Assembly (NCBI GenBank): GCA_039030915.1
Contig: JBCCDG010000005.1
Location: 1 to 64,000, forward strand
Direction of reading: 5' to 3'
DNA length: 64,000 bases
Source of the DNA: Thermohalobaculum sp039030915
GTDB taxonomy: Bacteria > Pseudomonadota > Alphaproteobacteria > Rhodobacterales > Rhodobacteraceae
Of the stretch, positions 1 to 8,901 are shown one piece after another (the first letter of the stretch is position 1; every line of letters begins with the position of its first letter). The notes under the pieces were generated by a model, which ran no database searches, was not told the DNA's origin, and worked only from the letters and a program-made list of their open reading frames with translations. Made by a program: the position numbers and the translations under genes.

Positions 1-261
1 ATGTGGGTGACGGGGATCATGGAGGGCCTGATGTGGCGTGAGTACGACGCCCAGGGGTTCCTGGTGAACAGCTTCGCCGACACGGTGGGCGCCAAGTTCC
101 CCATGTACCTCGTGCGCGGCTTCGGCGGGGTCCTCTACCTCACGGGCGCGATCATCATGGCCTACAACCTGATCCAGACGATCCGCGGCAAGGAGCGGGA
201 GGAGGGGGATGCGCTCTACGCCCCCGCCACCACGCAGCCAGCCGCGACGCCGGCCGAGTAA
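1..261 (+). CDS. ccoN: cbb3-type cytochrome c oxidase subunit I, C-terminal end (partial)
   Basis: Only the last 86 residues are present; the gene begins before the window, so the ATG at position 1 is not its start. The fragment contains the motif WREYDAQGFLVNSFADTV and a final membrane segment (about residues 35-60) followed by a charged, Ala/Thr/Pro-rich cytoplasmic tail. CcoN is the heme-copper catalytic subunit that reduces oxygen with high affinity in the inner membrane. Identification rests on this C-terminal pattern and on ccoO, ccoQ and ccoP following at once in the standard order. The catalytic histidines lie outside the window and cannot be checked. Confidence 0.93.
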   Translation: MWVTGIMEGLMWREYDAQGFLVNSFADTVGAKFPMYLVRGFGGVLYLTGAIIMAYNLIQTIRGKEREEGDALYAPATTQPAATPAE

Positions 262-275
262 GGGAGGGCCGACAG

Positions 276-1085
276 ATGTCCGATGACAAGAAAACCCCCG
301 AGACCGCGGCGGCAACCGAGCCCGCGCAGAAGAAGCCCTCCTGGCAGGTCTGGTTCCTGAAGAAGCATGGCGGGATCGAGCGCCATGCCACCCTGCTGCT
401 GGTCCTCGCCTTCCTGGTGGTGACCGTGGGCGGCATCGTGCAGATCACGCCCCTCTTCTATCTCGAGAACACCATCGAGAAGGTCGAGGGGGTGCGGCCC
501 TACTCCCCCCTCGAGCTGGCCGGCCGGCAGATCTACATCCGGGAGGGGTGCTATGTCTGCCATTCCCAGATGATCCGGCCGATGCGCGACGAGGTGGAGC
601 GCTACGGGCATTACAGCCTGGCGGCCGAGAGCATGTACGACCATCCGTTCCAATGGGGCTCGAAGCGCACGGGGCCGGACCTTGCGCGCGTCGGCGGGCG
701 CTACTCGGACGCCTGGCATGTGGACCATATGCGCAACCCGCAGGCCCTGGTGCCCGAGAGCGTGATGCCGCCCTATCCCTGGCTCGAGGAGACGGTGATC
801 GACGGGCGCTACATCGCCGATCACCTCAAGGCCAACCGAGCGGTCGGGGTGCCCTATACGGACGAGCAGATCAGGCTCGCCGCCAAGCATTTCGCGGCCC
901 AGGTAAACCCGGACCACGAGGGCGTGGACAGCCTTCTCGAGAACTACCCGAAGGCGGTCGTCCGCAACTTCGACGGCCAGCGCGAGATCACGGAGCTCGA
1001 TGCCCTGATCGCGTATCTCCAGATGCTCGGCACCCTCGTGGATTTCTCCACCTACGAGGCGACGGCCGAGGCGAACCTGCGCTGA
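276..1085 (+). CDS. ccoO: cbb3-type cytochrome c oxidase subunit II (mono-heme cytochrome c)
   Basis: Membrane-anchored mono-heme c subunit that passes electrons from CcoP to CcoN. The 269-residue protein has one N-terminal membrane segment (about residues 38-58), a heme c site CYVCH at residues 92-96, and a likely axial methionine in SVMPPYPW at about residue 164. The stretch REGCYVCHSQMIRPM is diagnostic of CcoO. The start ATG lies 14 nt after the ccoN stop, behind a GGGAGGG ribosome site. Length is slightly above the usual 240 residues. It is the second gene of ccoNOQP, co-transcribed with its neighbours. Confidence 0.97.
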   Translation: MSDDKKTPETAAATEPAQKKPSWQVWFLKKHGGIERHATLLLVLAFLVVTVGGIVQITPLFYLENTIEKVEGVRPYSPLELAGRQIYIREGCYVCHSQMIRPMRDEVERYGHYSLAAESMYDHPFQWGSKRTGPDLARVGGRYSDAWHVDHMRNPQALVPESVMPPYPWLEETVIDGRYIADHLKANRAVGVPYTDEQIRLAAKHFAAQVNPDHEGVDSLLENYPKAVVRNFDGQREITELDALIAYLQMLGTLVDFSTYEATAEANLR

Positions 1086-1095
1086 GGAGGACAGA

Positions 1096-1299
1096 ATGGA
1101 AACCTACAGCCTGCTCCGCGCCTTTGCCGACAGCTGGTTCCTGATCGTGATGACCGCCTTCTTCATAGGCGTCGTCCTCTACACGCTCCGTCCGGGAAGC
1201 CGGGCGAAGCATGCCGATATTGCGGAGATCCCGCTTCGACACGATGACGCCCCGGCCGAGGACGCGCCCAAGGGCGGGAAGGAGGCCGGCAATGGCTGA
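1096..1299 (+). CDS. ccoQ: cbb3-type oxidase small subunit
   Basis: A 67-residue protein with one membrane helix (about residues 12-32, IVMTAFFIGVVLYTLRPGSR) and a short charged cytoplasmic tail, as expected for CcoQ/FixQ. The family is thought to stabilise CcoP in the complex; it carries no cofactor. The gene sits between ccoO (10-nt gap, with a GGAGG site before the ATG) and ccoP, whose start overlaps its last 8 nt. Length and position match the family well. Confidence 0.93.
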   Translation: METYSLLRAFADSWFLIVMTAFFIGVVLYTLRPGSRAKHADIAEIPLRHDDAPAEDAPKGGKEAGNG

Positions 1300-2170
1300 C
1301 AATCACGACACGCGCGAGGTCGATCAGGAGACCGGCACCGAGACCACCGGACACACCTGGGACGGGATCAAGGAGCTCGACACGCCGCTACCCAAATGGT
1401 GGCTCTACACCTTCTACGGCACCATCGTCTGGGGCGTGATCTACACCATGCTCTACCCAGCCTGGCCGCTGGTCACGGAGGCGACGGCGGGCATCCTCGG
1501 CCATTCGACGCGCGCGGCCGTGCATGAGCGGATCGCAGAGGCGGCCGAGGCCCAGAGCATCTACACCGACCGGATCGCGGCCCTCGCGATCGAGGAGGTG
1601 GCGGCGGATGCGGAGCTTGCCCAGTTCTCCCAGGCCGGGGGTGCGGCGATCTACCGGACCAACTGCTCGCAGTGCCATGGCGCAGGCGCGGCGGGCGTGC
1701 AGGCGGCGGGCTATCCGAACCTGCGCGACGACGCCTGGCTCTGGGGCGGCACGCTCGAGGAGATCGAGTACACGCTGCGCCACGGGATCCGCTATGACGG
1801 GGACGACGATACGCGCTACTCCGAGATGCCGGCCTTCGGGGAGCTCGGCATTCTGGACAAGGCCCAGATCGAGCTTGTCGCCGAGCACGTGCTCAGCCTC
1901 TCCGGCGGGGCCGAAAGCTCGGAGGAGGGTGCGACGCTCTACGCCGAGAACTGCGCCGCCTGCCATGGCGACGGGGGCGAGGGCATGCACGAGCTCGGCG
2001 CGCCGAACATCGCGGACGCGATCTGGCTCTATGGCGGCGACAAGGAGCGTATCGTCGAGACCATCACCTACAGCCGCGCGGGCGTGATGCCAGGCTGGTC
2101 CGAGCGGCTGACGGACGCGCAGATCAAGCAGGCGGCGATCTACATCCACAGCCTCGGCGGCGGAGAATAG
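1292..2170 (+). CDS. ccoP: cbb3-type cytochrome c oxidase subunit III (di-heme cytochrome c)
   Basis: Di-heme c subunit that accepts electrons from soluble cytochrome c. The 292-residue protein has an N-terminal domain with a WWLYTFYGTIVWGVIYTMLY membrane anchor, then two cytochrome c domains with heme sites CSQCH (residues 125-129) and CAACH (221-225). The frame is open further upstream to 1211, but the ATG at 1292 inside the ccoQ stop region gives the normal N-terminus MADNHDTREVDQETG and an ATGGCTGA overlap, implying translational coupling. It is the last gene of ccoNOQP; a strong terminator follows 33 nt later. Confidence 0.97.
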   Translation: MADNHDTREVDQETGTETTGHTWDGIKELDTPLPKWWLYTFYGTIVWGVIYTMLYPAWPLVTEATAGILGHSTRAAVHERIAEAAEAQSIYTDRIAALAIEEVAADAELAQFSQAGGAAIYRTNCSQCHGAGAAGVQAAGYPNLRDDAWLWGGTLEEIEYTLRHGIRYDGDDDTRYSEMPAFGELGILDKAQIELVAEHVLSLSGGAESSEEGATLYAENCAACHGDGGEGMHELGAPNIADAIWLYGGDKERIVETITYSRAGVMPGWSERLTDAQIKQAAIYIHSLGGGE

Positions 2171-2203
2171 CCCGCCGCGCCGCCCTTCGCTGGTGTGACT
2201 TCG

Positions 2204-2232
2204 CCCGGGCCACGTGCCCGGGTTTTTCTTTT
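2204..2232 (+). terminator. Rho-independent terminator of the ccoNOQP operon
   Basis: A perfect 7-bp stem CCCGGGC (2204-2210) / GCCCGGG (2216-2222) with a 5-nt loop is followed directly by TTTTTCTTTT. This is a classic intrinsic terminator 33 nt past the ccoP stop. Confidence 0.92.
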
Positions 2233-2368
2233 CCGCGGGGCGGCCCCGGGCTCGGCGATCGGAGCCGGCCATTCCTTCCACGCGAACGGACCCTACCTCT
2301 CGGTTCAGCCAATCCGCCGGGCGCAGCAGGCGTCGAAGCGGCCCTGGAAGAGAGAAGGAGACCCCGCC

Positions 2369-2782
2369 ATGAAGGCCACTACCGTCACGCGCGCTGCTCC
2401 GAAGCGTCCCGCGGGGGCATTCGCCGCCGCCACCCTTGGCACAGCGCTGGCCGCCGCCCTCGGCGCCGGTGCCGCGCTGGCCCATCACGGCTGGGCCTGG
2501 ACCACCGGCAACAATATCGAGCTCACAGGCGTCATCCGCACGGTCGAGCTCGGCAACCCGCACGGGGTGCTGGGCGTCGATGTGGAGGACGAGCGCTGGA
2601 CCCTCGAGGTCGGCCAGCCCTGGCGCAACGAACGCGCCGGCCTCGAGGATGGCGACCTTGCGCCGGGGCTCGAGATCCGCGCGGAGGGCCAGCCCGCCAG
2701 CGACATCGCGGACCGGCGCCTCAAGGTCGAACGCCTCTGGCTCGGCGACCGCGAATACGTGCTCTATCCTGACCGCCTCTGA
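2369..2782 (+). CDS. DUF6152-like secreted protein
   Basis: A 137-residue protein with a twin-charged N-terminus and a hydrophobic signal sequence ending near AALAHHGWAW (about residue 38). The mature part begins with AHHGWAWTTG, then repeated beta-strand-like segments such as IELTGVIRTVELGNPHG. This start and layout match the small periplasmic proteins grouped as DUF6152, whose function is unknown. The chosen ATG follows an AGAAGGAG ribosome site. The gene lies alone between the ccoNOQP terminator and the promoter region of ccoGHIS, so it may be expressed separately. Family assignment is from memory of the motif, not a search. Confidence 0.7.
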   Translation: MKATTVTRAAPKRPAGAFAAATLGTALAAALGAGAALAHHGWAWTTGNNIELTGVIRTVELGNPHGVLGVDVEDERWTLEVGQPWRNERAGLEDGDLAPGLEIRAEGQPASDIADRRLKVERLWLGDREYVLYPDRL

Positions 2783-3282
2783 CCCGCGCGGCGACGCGCA
2801 TGGCGCGACGGCCCGGGCGGGCCCGCTCCCGCGCGTTTCACATGACGGCCGGCGCGACCGTCACACATCCCCGTCCGAGGCCGCCGGAACGAAGCGGGGA
2901 GGAAAGGACCGGCCCCGCAGAGCGATCCTCACGGCGTCGGCTCGACGGCCCCCATACAGGGCGATGCTGCCCGACCCCGACCGATGAGCGGCGCCGTGGA
3001 CGCATCGGAACGCGGACCACAGAGGCATGGGCCGGCAATGGCGCGGACCGCAGCGGCGAACGGGCATCACCGCCAAGGGACACTCCCTCCATCTCAATGC
3101 CCACCGCGCCCCTGCCGCCGGCCGCGGCCCGCCGTCGCACCATGGTTCGACCGATCGGCCCTCGATCGAGGATATTCGATCTTTGTTCTTCAATTGATCA
3201 TGCTTTCGCTCGTATCCTGACGCGGGAGGGGGCGGGGCCCGGGATATCCCGGAGCGTGCCAAGCCACGCCCCCGAGTAAGGC
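2783..3282. other. Long intergenic region before ccoG
   Basis: About 500 bases (600 to the ccoG start) with no credible gene. The open frames here are rich in Arg/Pro/Ala, lack ribosome sites and look like GC-rich noise. The stretch 3170-3215 is locally AT-rich (around TTCGATCTTTGTTCTTCAATTG), which may mark promoter DNA. The only clear signal is the FNR-type box starting at 3283. Confidence 0.5.
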
Positions 3283-3296
3283 TTGATCCCGATCAA
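3283..3296 (+). promoter_or_regulatory. FNR/FnrL binding site upstream of ccoGHIS
   Basis: TTGATCCCGATCAA matches the FNR consensus TTGAT-N4-ATCAA at every fixed base and is a full inverted repeat. It lies 99 bp upstream of the chosen ccoG start. In Rhodobacter relatives FnrL is known to control cco/rdx genes under low oxygen, so the placement is biologically consistent. The TTG inside the box also opens a longer ccoG frame, which is therefore rejected as a start. Confidence 0.88.
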
Positions 3297-3381
3297 CGCG
3301 GGTGCATCGTGGATCGGGGAAGCATGCCCGCAAGCGGCCCCCGCCCCGGGAGGCCGACGGTCCTGCTGCGCGGAGACGATG

Positions 3382-4920
3382 ATGGCCACGTCCGAGGACA
3401 TGCCGCTCTACGAAAGCCGGCGGCAGGTGTTTCCGAAGGCCGTCAGCGGCGCCTTCCGGCGCTTCAAATGGCTGGTGATGATCGTCACCCTCGGCATTTA
3501 CTACATCACCCCGTGGCTGCGCTGGGACCGGGGGCCCGAGCTGCCCGACCAGGCAGTGCTCGTCGATCTCGCGGGCCGGCGCTTCTTCTTCTTCTGGATC
3601 GAGATCTGGCCGCAGGAATTCTATTACGTCGCGGGCCTCCTCATCATGGCGGGGCTCGGCCTCTTCCTCGTCACCTCCGTCTTCGGGCGCGCCTGGTGCG
3701 GCTATGCCTGCCCGCAGACGGTCTGGGTCGATCTCTACCAGCATGTGGAGCGCTGGGTGGACGGGGACCGCAACGCGCAATACCGGCTCTGGAACCGGAA
3801 ATGGGACGCGGAGAAGATCCGCAAGCGCGCCGCGAAATGGAGCCTATGGCTGCTGATCGCCGTCGCGACCGGGGGCGCCTGGGTCTTCTACTTCGCCGAT
3901 GCGCCCACGCTCCTCGTCGATCTCGTCACCGGCCAGGCGCCCTTCGTCGCCTACGCCACGGTGGGCGTGCTGACCGCCACCACCTTCGTCTTCGGCGGCT
4001 TCATGCGCGAACAGGTCTGCATCTACATGTGCCCCTGGCCGCGCATCCAGGGCGCGATGCTCGACGAGAACTCGCTGATCGTCACCTACAAGGACTGGCG
4101 CGGCGAGCCGAGGGGCAAGCACCGCAAGCGCCATGCGGAGGCGGCCGAAGCCTCGAACGCGGCCGGCCCGCAGATGGGCTATCGCGCCCCCGCGATCCCT
4201 CAGCCGGGACTGCCGGCGGCGGTCAGCGGCGGCGCCGCGGCCCGGGCGTCCGGCGATCCCGGGGACTGCATAGACTGCAATGCCTGCGTGAATGTCTGCC
4301 CCACGGGCGTCGATATTCGGGAGGGTCAGCAGGTCGGCTGCATCACCTGCGCGCTCTGCATCGATGCCTGCGACGACATCATGAAGAAGATCGGAAAGCC
4401 CCGCGGGCTGATCGACTACTGCACGCTGAACGACGCGGCGGCCGAGCGGCAGGGCGCCGCCCCCGCCCCTCTCATCGGCAAGATCGTGCGGCCGCGCACG
4501 CTCCTCTACTTCTTCCTCTGGTCGCTCATCGGCGTCGGCATGGTCGTCACGCTCTTCCTGCGCGACGATATCGGGATCGCGGTCGCGCCCGAGCGCAACC
4601 CGGTCTTCACCGTGCTCTCGGACGGAGAGATCCGGAACGCCTACGACATCAAGATCCAGAACATGAGCGACAGCACCGCGCCCTTCCGCGTCGGCGTGAC
4701 GGCGGATTACGTGGTGCGCCCCGCGCTTCAGGGGCTCGACGCGCTGGAGCTCGAGATCGCCGCGCAGGAGCAGCGCCGCCTCAAGCTCTTCCTCACCGCA
4801 CCGCCCTGGTTCGGCATGCCCGAGCGCTTCGACGTCCGCGTCTGGGTCGAGAACCTCGAGACGCGGGACCGCACCTATTACGACACCCAGTTCAGGGGGC
4901 CCGAGAATGACGATGGCTGA
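3382..4920 (+). CDS. ccoG: cbb3 oxidase assembly ferredoxin-type protein CcoG/RdxA
   Basis: Membrane iron-sulfur protein needed for cbb3 oxidase maturation; recent work on the family describes a cupric reductase role. About 512 residues: several N-terminal membrane segments, a FixG motif region (GRAWCGYACPQTVW), a bacterioferredoxin core CIDCNACVNVCP from about residue 296 plus CITCALCIDACD, one more membrane helix, and a C-terminal immunoglobulin-like FixG domain. The ATG at 3382 has GGAG six bases upstream; the ATG at 3379 is possible but has poorer spacing. First gene of ccoGHIS; it overlaps ccoH by 14 nt. Confidence 0.96.
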   Translation: MATSEDMPLYESRRQVFPKAVSGAFRRFKWLVMIVTLGIYYITPWLRWDRGPELPDQAVLVDLAGRRFFFFWIEIWPQEFYYVAGLLIMAGLGLFLVTSVFGRAWCGYACPQTVWVDLYQHVERWVDGDRNAQYRLWNRKWDAEKIRKRAAKWSLWLLIAVATGGAWVFYFADAPTLLVDLVTGQAPFVAYATVGVLTATTFVFGGFMREQVCIYMCPWPRIQGAMLDENSLIVTYKDWRGEPRGKHRKRHAEAAEASNAAGPQMGYRAPAIPQPGLPAAVSGGAAARASGDPGDCIDCNACVNVCPTGVDIREGQQVGCITCALCIDACDDIMKKIGKPRGLIDYCTLNDAAAERQGAAPAPLIGKIVRPRTLLYFFLWSLIGVGMVVTLFLRDDIGIAVAPERNPVFTVLSDGEIRNAYDIKIQNMSDSTAPFRVGVTADYVVRPALQGLDALELEIAAQEQRRLKLFLTAPPWFGMPERFDVRVWVENLETRDRTYYDTQFRGPENDDG

Positions 4921-5422
4921 TACCCAGCGCGCTGCGGCGCATGGCCGGGGCGCGAAAGGCGAGCTCAAGGGCCGCCATGTGCTGATCATCGCCCTCACCG
5001 CCTTCGGCGTGATCGTCACGGCGAACATGGCGCTGCTCTTCGCCGCCACGGGAAGCTTTCCGGGCATGGTGGTCGAGAACTCCTACCGCGCCGGCGTCGG
5101 CTGGAACGACCGTGCCGCGGCACAGGCGGCGCTCGGCTGGGACGTGCGCACGAGCTATGACGGCAGCGCGATCACGGTCGCGGTGACGGATGCGTCGGGC
5201 CGGGCGGTCGAGGGCGTCACGGTCGAGGCGATGCTGGGCCGGCCGGCGGGCGATGTGGTCGACCGGACGCTGACGCTCTCACCGGCAGGCGGCGTCCACA
5301 GCGCGCCGGCGGCGCTCGGCCCCGGAAGCTGGCGCATCGCGCTGCGCATCGAAGGCGGCGCGAGCCCGTGGCAGGGCGTGGCGCCCCTCTACGTGCCGCT
5401 ACCGCGGGGGGATGCCGGCTGA
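4907..5422 (+). CDS. ccoH: FixH/CcoH cbb3 oxidase assembly protein
   Basis: A 171-residue protein with one membrane anchor (about residues 25-45, HVLIIALTAFGVIVTANMAL) and a periplasmic beta-rich domain, containing the family motif ENSYRAGVGWN. CcoH binds the oxidase and is required for its stable assembly. The start at 4907 lies within the ccoG end and has AGGGGG seven bases upstream; an in-frame ATG at 4913 is the alternative. The stop overlaps the ccoI start by one base (TGATG). Confidence 0.93.
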   Translation: MTMADTQRAAAHGRGAKGELKGRHVLIIALTAFGVIVTANMALLFAATGSFPGMVVENSYRAGVGWNDRAAAQAALGWDVRTSYDGSAITVAVTDASGRAVEGVTVEAMLGRPAGDVVDRTLTLSPAGGVHSAPAALGPGSWRIALRIEGGASPWQGVAPLYVPLPRGDAG

Positions 5423-7761
5423 TGCCCTTCGAGGCCGCGACCACGCCGGACGACGCAAGAACGGGCACTGGCAAGGGCGCGGGCGCGGCTGCGAGTATCG
5501 GGGCGGGCTGCTGTGCGGCCGGGGCGGCGGCGGCGCTCGCCGCGGATCGCGCCGAGAGGGCCGGGCTCGCATCGGCGGGAGCGTTGGCGCGCTTCGTCAG
5601 GCCGGCGGGCGAGGGCAAGGCGCAGATCGACCTCCTGGTGCCGACCATCCACTGCCCGGCCTGCATCGCGACGCTGGAACGCGGGCTCGGCGCGCTGCCG
5701 GGGATCGAGCGGGCCCGCGTCAACCTCACGGCGAAGCGGCTGAGCGCGGTCTTCGATCCGCAAGCCATGCCGCCCGCGGCGATCCTCGCGAAGATCGAGG
5801 CGCTGGGTCACGAGGCGCGGCCCTACGACCATGAGGCGATGATCGCGCTCGAACGCGACGCGCCGGGCCGGGCGCTGCTGGCACGGATCGGCGTCGCGGG
5901 CTTTGCGATGATGAACGTGATGCTGCTCTCGGTCGCCGTCTGGTCCGGGGCCGAAGGAGCGACGCGGGATCTGCTGCACTGGGTCTCCGCGCTCATCGCG
6001 CTGCCGGCCATCGCCTTCGCCGGGCGGCCCTTCTATGCCGGGGCCGCACGCGCCATCTCATCGGGCCGGCTCAACATGGACGTGCCGATCAGCGTGGCGA
6101 TCTGGCTGGCGGCGGGGGTCTCGCTGCACGAAACGCTGATCGGCGGGGAGCATGCCTATTTCGACGCAGGCGTCGGGCTCGTCTTCTTCCTCCTCGTCGG
6201 ACGCTATCTCGACCACCGTACCCGCGCGAGCGCGCGCTCGGCGGCGGCGGAGCTGGCGACGCTTTCCGCCCGCTCGGCCACGCGGCTCGGCCCCGACGGG
6301 ACGCGGGAGGCTGTGGTGATCGAGGCGGTCCGCCCCGGCGACCGGCTGGCCGTGGCGCCCGGCGAGCGCGTGCCCGCGGACGGCACGGTCGCGGCGGGGC
6401 GCTCGGATATCGACCGCTCGCTGGTGACGGGCGAAAGCGTGCCGGAGCCGGCAGGGCCGGGCGACACGGTGCATGCGGGCATGCTCAACCTCACCGGCGC
6501 GCTCGAGATCGAGGTGACCGCGACGGGCGACGCAACCGTGCTGGCCGGGATCGCGCGGCTGGTCGAGGCGGCGGAGGCCGGACGTTCCCGCATCGATGCC
6601 TGGGCGGATGTGGCGGCGCGGCATTATGCGTGGTCCGTCCATGTCATGGCGACGGCGGCGTTCGCGGGCTGGCTCTGGTGGACCGACGGCGATGTCTATC
6701 GCGCGGTGACCATCGCGGCGGCGGTGCTCATCATCACCTGCCCCTGCGCGCTCGGCCTCGCCGTGCCGGCAGTGCATGCGGTCACCTCCGGCAGGCTCTT
6801 CCGGGCCGGGATCTTCCTAAAGGACGGGGCGGCGCTGGAGGGGCTGGCCGGGGCCGATACGGCGGTCTTCGACAAGACGGGCACGCTGACGCTCGGCCAG
6901 CCGAGCCTCGCCGCGGCCGGTACGGCGGGGGCACCCGCCGATGAGGGGGCCTGGGCACTCGCGGCGGCACTTGCCCGCGCCTCCGGCCATCCGCTGGCCC
7001 GGGCGCTTGCGGCGGCTGCGGCAGCGCGGGGCGTGACGCCGGCGACGCTCGGCGAGATCCGCGAGCTTCCGGGTCTCGGCATAGAGGGCGAGCTTGGCGA
7101 CGGCGTCGTCCGCCTCGGGCGCGCAGGGTGGGTTTCGCAGGAAGGCCCGGGCACGGCCGACGAGGCAGAGACGCGGAGCGCGGTGTGGCTCGCCGCACCC
7201 GGGCGCGCGCCGGTGCCATTCCGCTTCGAGGACCGGTTGCGTGAGGATGCGGCGGAGACCGTCTCCGCCCTCCGCGCCAGGGGCCTGCGTGTCCTGCTCC
7301 TCTCGGGCGATGCGCCGGGACCGGTGGCAGCGGCCGCCCGCGATGCCGGCATCGAGGACTTCCGGGCGGGCCTGACACCCGGAGACAAGCTCGCGATCCT
7401 GTCGGGCCTCGCCGACGAGGGGGCGCACGTGCTGATGGTGGGCGACGGGCTCAACGACGCGCCGGCGCTGGCTGCGGCGCATGTCTCGATCTCTCCGGCA
7501 TCCGGCGCCGATGTGAGCCGGGCGGCGGCGGGCCTCGTCTTCACGGGCGAGCGGCTTGGCGCGGTCGTCACGGCGCTCGATGCCGGGCGCGCCGCACAGA
7601 GGCGGGCCCGGGAGAATGTGTGGATGGCCGGGGTCTACAACGTGGTGGCCGTGCCGCTGGCGATCGTGGGCATGGTCACGCCGCTCATCGCCGCACTGGC
7701 GATGTCCGGCTCCTCACTGGCGGTGACGTTGAATGCGCTGCGGCGGGAGGGTTCGCGATGA
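5422..7761 (+). CDS. ccoI: P1B-type copper-transporting ATPase CcoI/FixI
   Basis: Copper-exporting P-type ATPase that delivers copper for the CuB site of cbb3 oxidase. The 779-residue protein has an unusual Ala/Gly-rich N-terminus with CC near residue 30, a heavy-metal-associated domain with CPAC at about residues 77-80, eight predicted membrane helices, the actuator motif TGES, the metal site CPC at about 440-442, the phosphorylation motif DKTGTLT at 484-490, the SGHPLARAL motif and the hinge GDGLNDAPAL near 675. The start at 5422 overlaps the ccoH stop; the frame is open upstream to 5368, but coupling favours 5422. The stop overlaps ccoS (ATGA). Confidence 0.97.
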   Translation: MPFEAATTPDDARTGTGKGAGAAASIGAGCCAAGAAAALAADRAERAGLASAGALARFVRPAGEGKAQIDLLVPTIHCPACIATLERGLGALPGIERARVNLTAKRLSAVFDPQAMPPAAILAKIEALGHEARPYDHEAMIALERDAPGRALLARIGVAGFAMMNVMLLSVAVWSGAEGATRDLLHWVSALIALPAIAFAGRPFYAGAARAISSGRLNMDVPISVAIWLAAGVSLHETLIGGEHAYFDAGVGLVFFLLVGRYLDHRTRASARSAAAELATLSARSATRLGPDGTREAVVIEAVRPGDRLAVAPGERVPADGTVAAGRSDIDRSLVTGESVPEPAGPGDTVHAGMLNLTGALEIEVTATGDATVLAGIARLVEAAEAGRSRIDAWADVAARHYAWSVHVMATAAFAGWLWWTDGDVYRAVTIAAAVLIITCPCALGLAVPAVHAVTSGRLFRAGIFLKDGAALEGLAGADTAVFDKTGTLTLGQPSLAAAGTAGAPADEGAWALAAALARASGHPLARALAAAAAARGVTPATLGEIRELPGLGIEGELGDGVVRLGRAGWVSQEGPGTADEAETRSAVWLAAPGRAPVPFRFEDRLREDAAETVSALRARGLRVLLLSGDAPGPVAAAARDAGIEDFRAGLTPGDKLAILSGLADEGAHVLMVGDGLNDAPALAAAHVSISPASGADVSRAAAGLVFTGERLGAVVTALDAGRAAQRRARENVWMAGVYNVVAVPLAIVGMVTPLIAALAMSGSSLAVTLNALRREGSR

Positions 7762-7910
7762 CGATCCTTGGCATACTGATACCGGCGTCGCTGCTCCTCG
7801 GGGGGCTCGGGCTCGCGGCCTTTCTCTGGAGCCTGCGCACGCAGCAATACGACGACCTCGAGGGGGAGGCGGCCCGCATCCTGCTCGATGACGAGCGCCC
7901 GCCGGATTGA
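7758..7910 (+). CDS. ccoS: cbb3-type oxidase assembly protein CcoS
   Basis: A 50-residue membrane protein with one helix (GILIPASLLLGGLGLAAFLW) followed by the family signature RTQQYDDLEGEAARILLDD. CcoS is needed for heme and copper insertion into cbb3 oxidase. The ATG overlaps the ccoI stop by four bases (ATGA). It is the last gene of ccoGHIS; a large hairpin follows at 7976. Confidence 0.95.
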   Translation: MTILGILIPASLLLGGLGLAAFLWSLRTQQYDDLEGEAARILLDDERPPD

Positions 7911-7975
7911 AGCGCGACCGCGCGCCCGGGCCGGACCAAGAGAACCCCCGGTCGCACCCGAGGGGGGAGGCCGCA

Positions 7976-8006
7976 GGCGGGCGCCGCAGGGGTGGCGGCG
8001 CCCGCC
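7976..8006 (+). terminator. Strong hairpin after ccoS (probable transcript end or stabiliser)
   Basis: GGCGGGCGCCGC (7976-7987) pairs perfectly with GCGGCGCCCGCC (7995-8006), a 12-bp GC stem with a 7-nt loop. No T-run follows, so it is not a textbook terminator. Its place 65 nt after the last gene of the operon makes a termination or 3'-end protection role likely. Confidence 0.55.
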
Positions 8007-8112
8007 CAACGATGGGACAGCGGGCACGGGCCGTTAGCGCCTGCGGGAGAAATCGGTTGCCGCAGGAGCGGCCCGCCGGTAGCGTCTCGCGGGGTCGAAT
8101 CCGGGGGAAAAG

Positions 8113-8898
8113 ATGATCTTGGGACAGCGCGTCTGCGTGGTGCTGCCGGCGTATAATGCCGCGGCGACACTCAAGGCGACATATCGCGATCTGCCGCGCG
8201 ATGTCGTGGACGACATCGTACTGGTGGACGACGCGAGCCCGGACAACACGGTGGAGGTGGCCGAAGAGCTCGGCATCCACGTGGTGCGCCACCCGAAGAA
8301 CCGCGGTTATGGCGGGAACCAGAAGACCTGCTACCGCACGGCGCTCGACCGCGGGGCGGATATCGTGGTGATGGTCCATCCGGACTATCAGTATTCGCCG
8401 AAGCTGGTCACCGCGATGTCCTCGATGATCGCGAGCGGGGAGTTCGACGTGGTACTCGGCTCGCGCATCCTCGGCATCGGGGCGCTGGCGGGCGGCATGC
8501 CGCTCTACAAATACATCGCCAACCGCGGCCTGACCTTCGCGCAGAACCTGATGCTTTCGCACAAGCTGTCCGAGTATCACACGGGCTACCGGGCCTGGAG
8601 CCGTGAGGTGCTGGAGACGCTGCCGCTCGACCGCTGCTCGGACGATTTCGTGTTCGACAACCAGATGCTGAGCCAGGCGATCTACATGCGTTTTCGCATG
8701 GGCGAGATCTCCTGCCCCACACGGTATTTCGACGACGCGTCCTCGATCAACTTTCCGCGCAGCGTGAAATACGGGCTCGGCTGCCTCGGCACCGGCGCCA
8801 GCTTCGTGATGGCGCGGATGGGCTTTGCCAAGGGGACGGTCTTCGACGGGCTGGAGCGGCCCGAAAGGGCGCAGCAGAAGATCGACCTGAGCGCCTGA
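8113..8898 (+). CDS. Glycosyltransferase family 2 protein (polyprenyl-phosphate sugar synthase-like)
   Basis: A 261-residue GT-A fold enzyme. Near the N-terminus are VVLPAYNAA, the nucleotide-sugar motif VLVDDASPDNT, and MVHPDYQYSP with the metal-binding Asp region, in the pattern of DPM1-like synthases that transfer sugar from a nucleotide donor to a lipid phosphate. No membrane helix is evident. The start has GGGGGAAAAG upstream. It opens a tight operon: three bases separate it from the VTT gene, which overlaps a GT-C-like gene. The sugar and lipid cannot be told from sequence. Confidence 0.85.
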   Translation: MILGQRVCVVLPAYNAAATLKATYRDLPRDVVDDIVLVDDASPDNTVEVAEELGIHVVRHPKNRGYGGNQKTCYRTALDRGADIVVMVHPDYQYSPKLVTAMSSMIASGEFDVVLGSRILGIGALAGGMPLYKYIANRGLTFAQNLMLSHKLSEYHTGYRAWSREVLETLPLDRCSDDFVFDNQMLSQAIYMRFRMGEISCPTRYFDDASSINFPRSVKYGLGCLGTGASFVMARMGFAKGTVFDGLERPERAQQKIDLSA

Positions 8899-8901
8899 GC
8901 G

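Noticed and set aside
2800..3279. 159-codon plus-strand frame between the DUF6152-like gene and ccoG
   Set aside because: Composition is Arg/Pro-rich, there is no ribosome site or motif, and other overlapping frames of similar length exist. The region is better read as regulatory.
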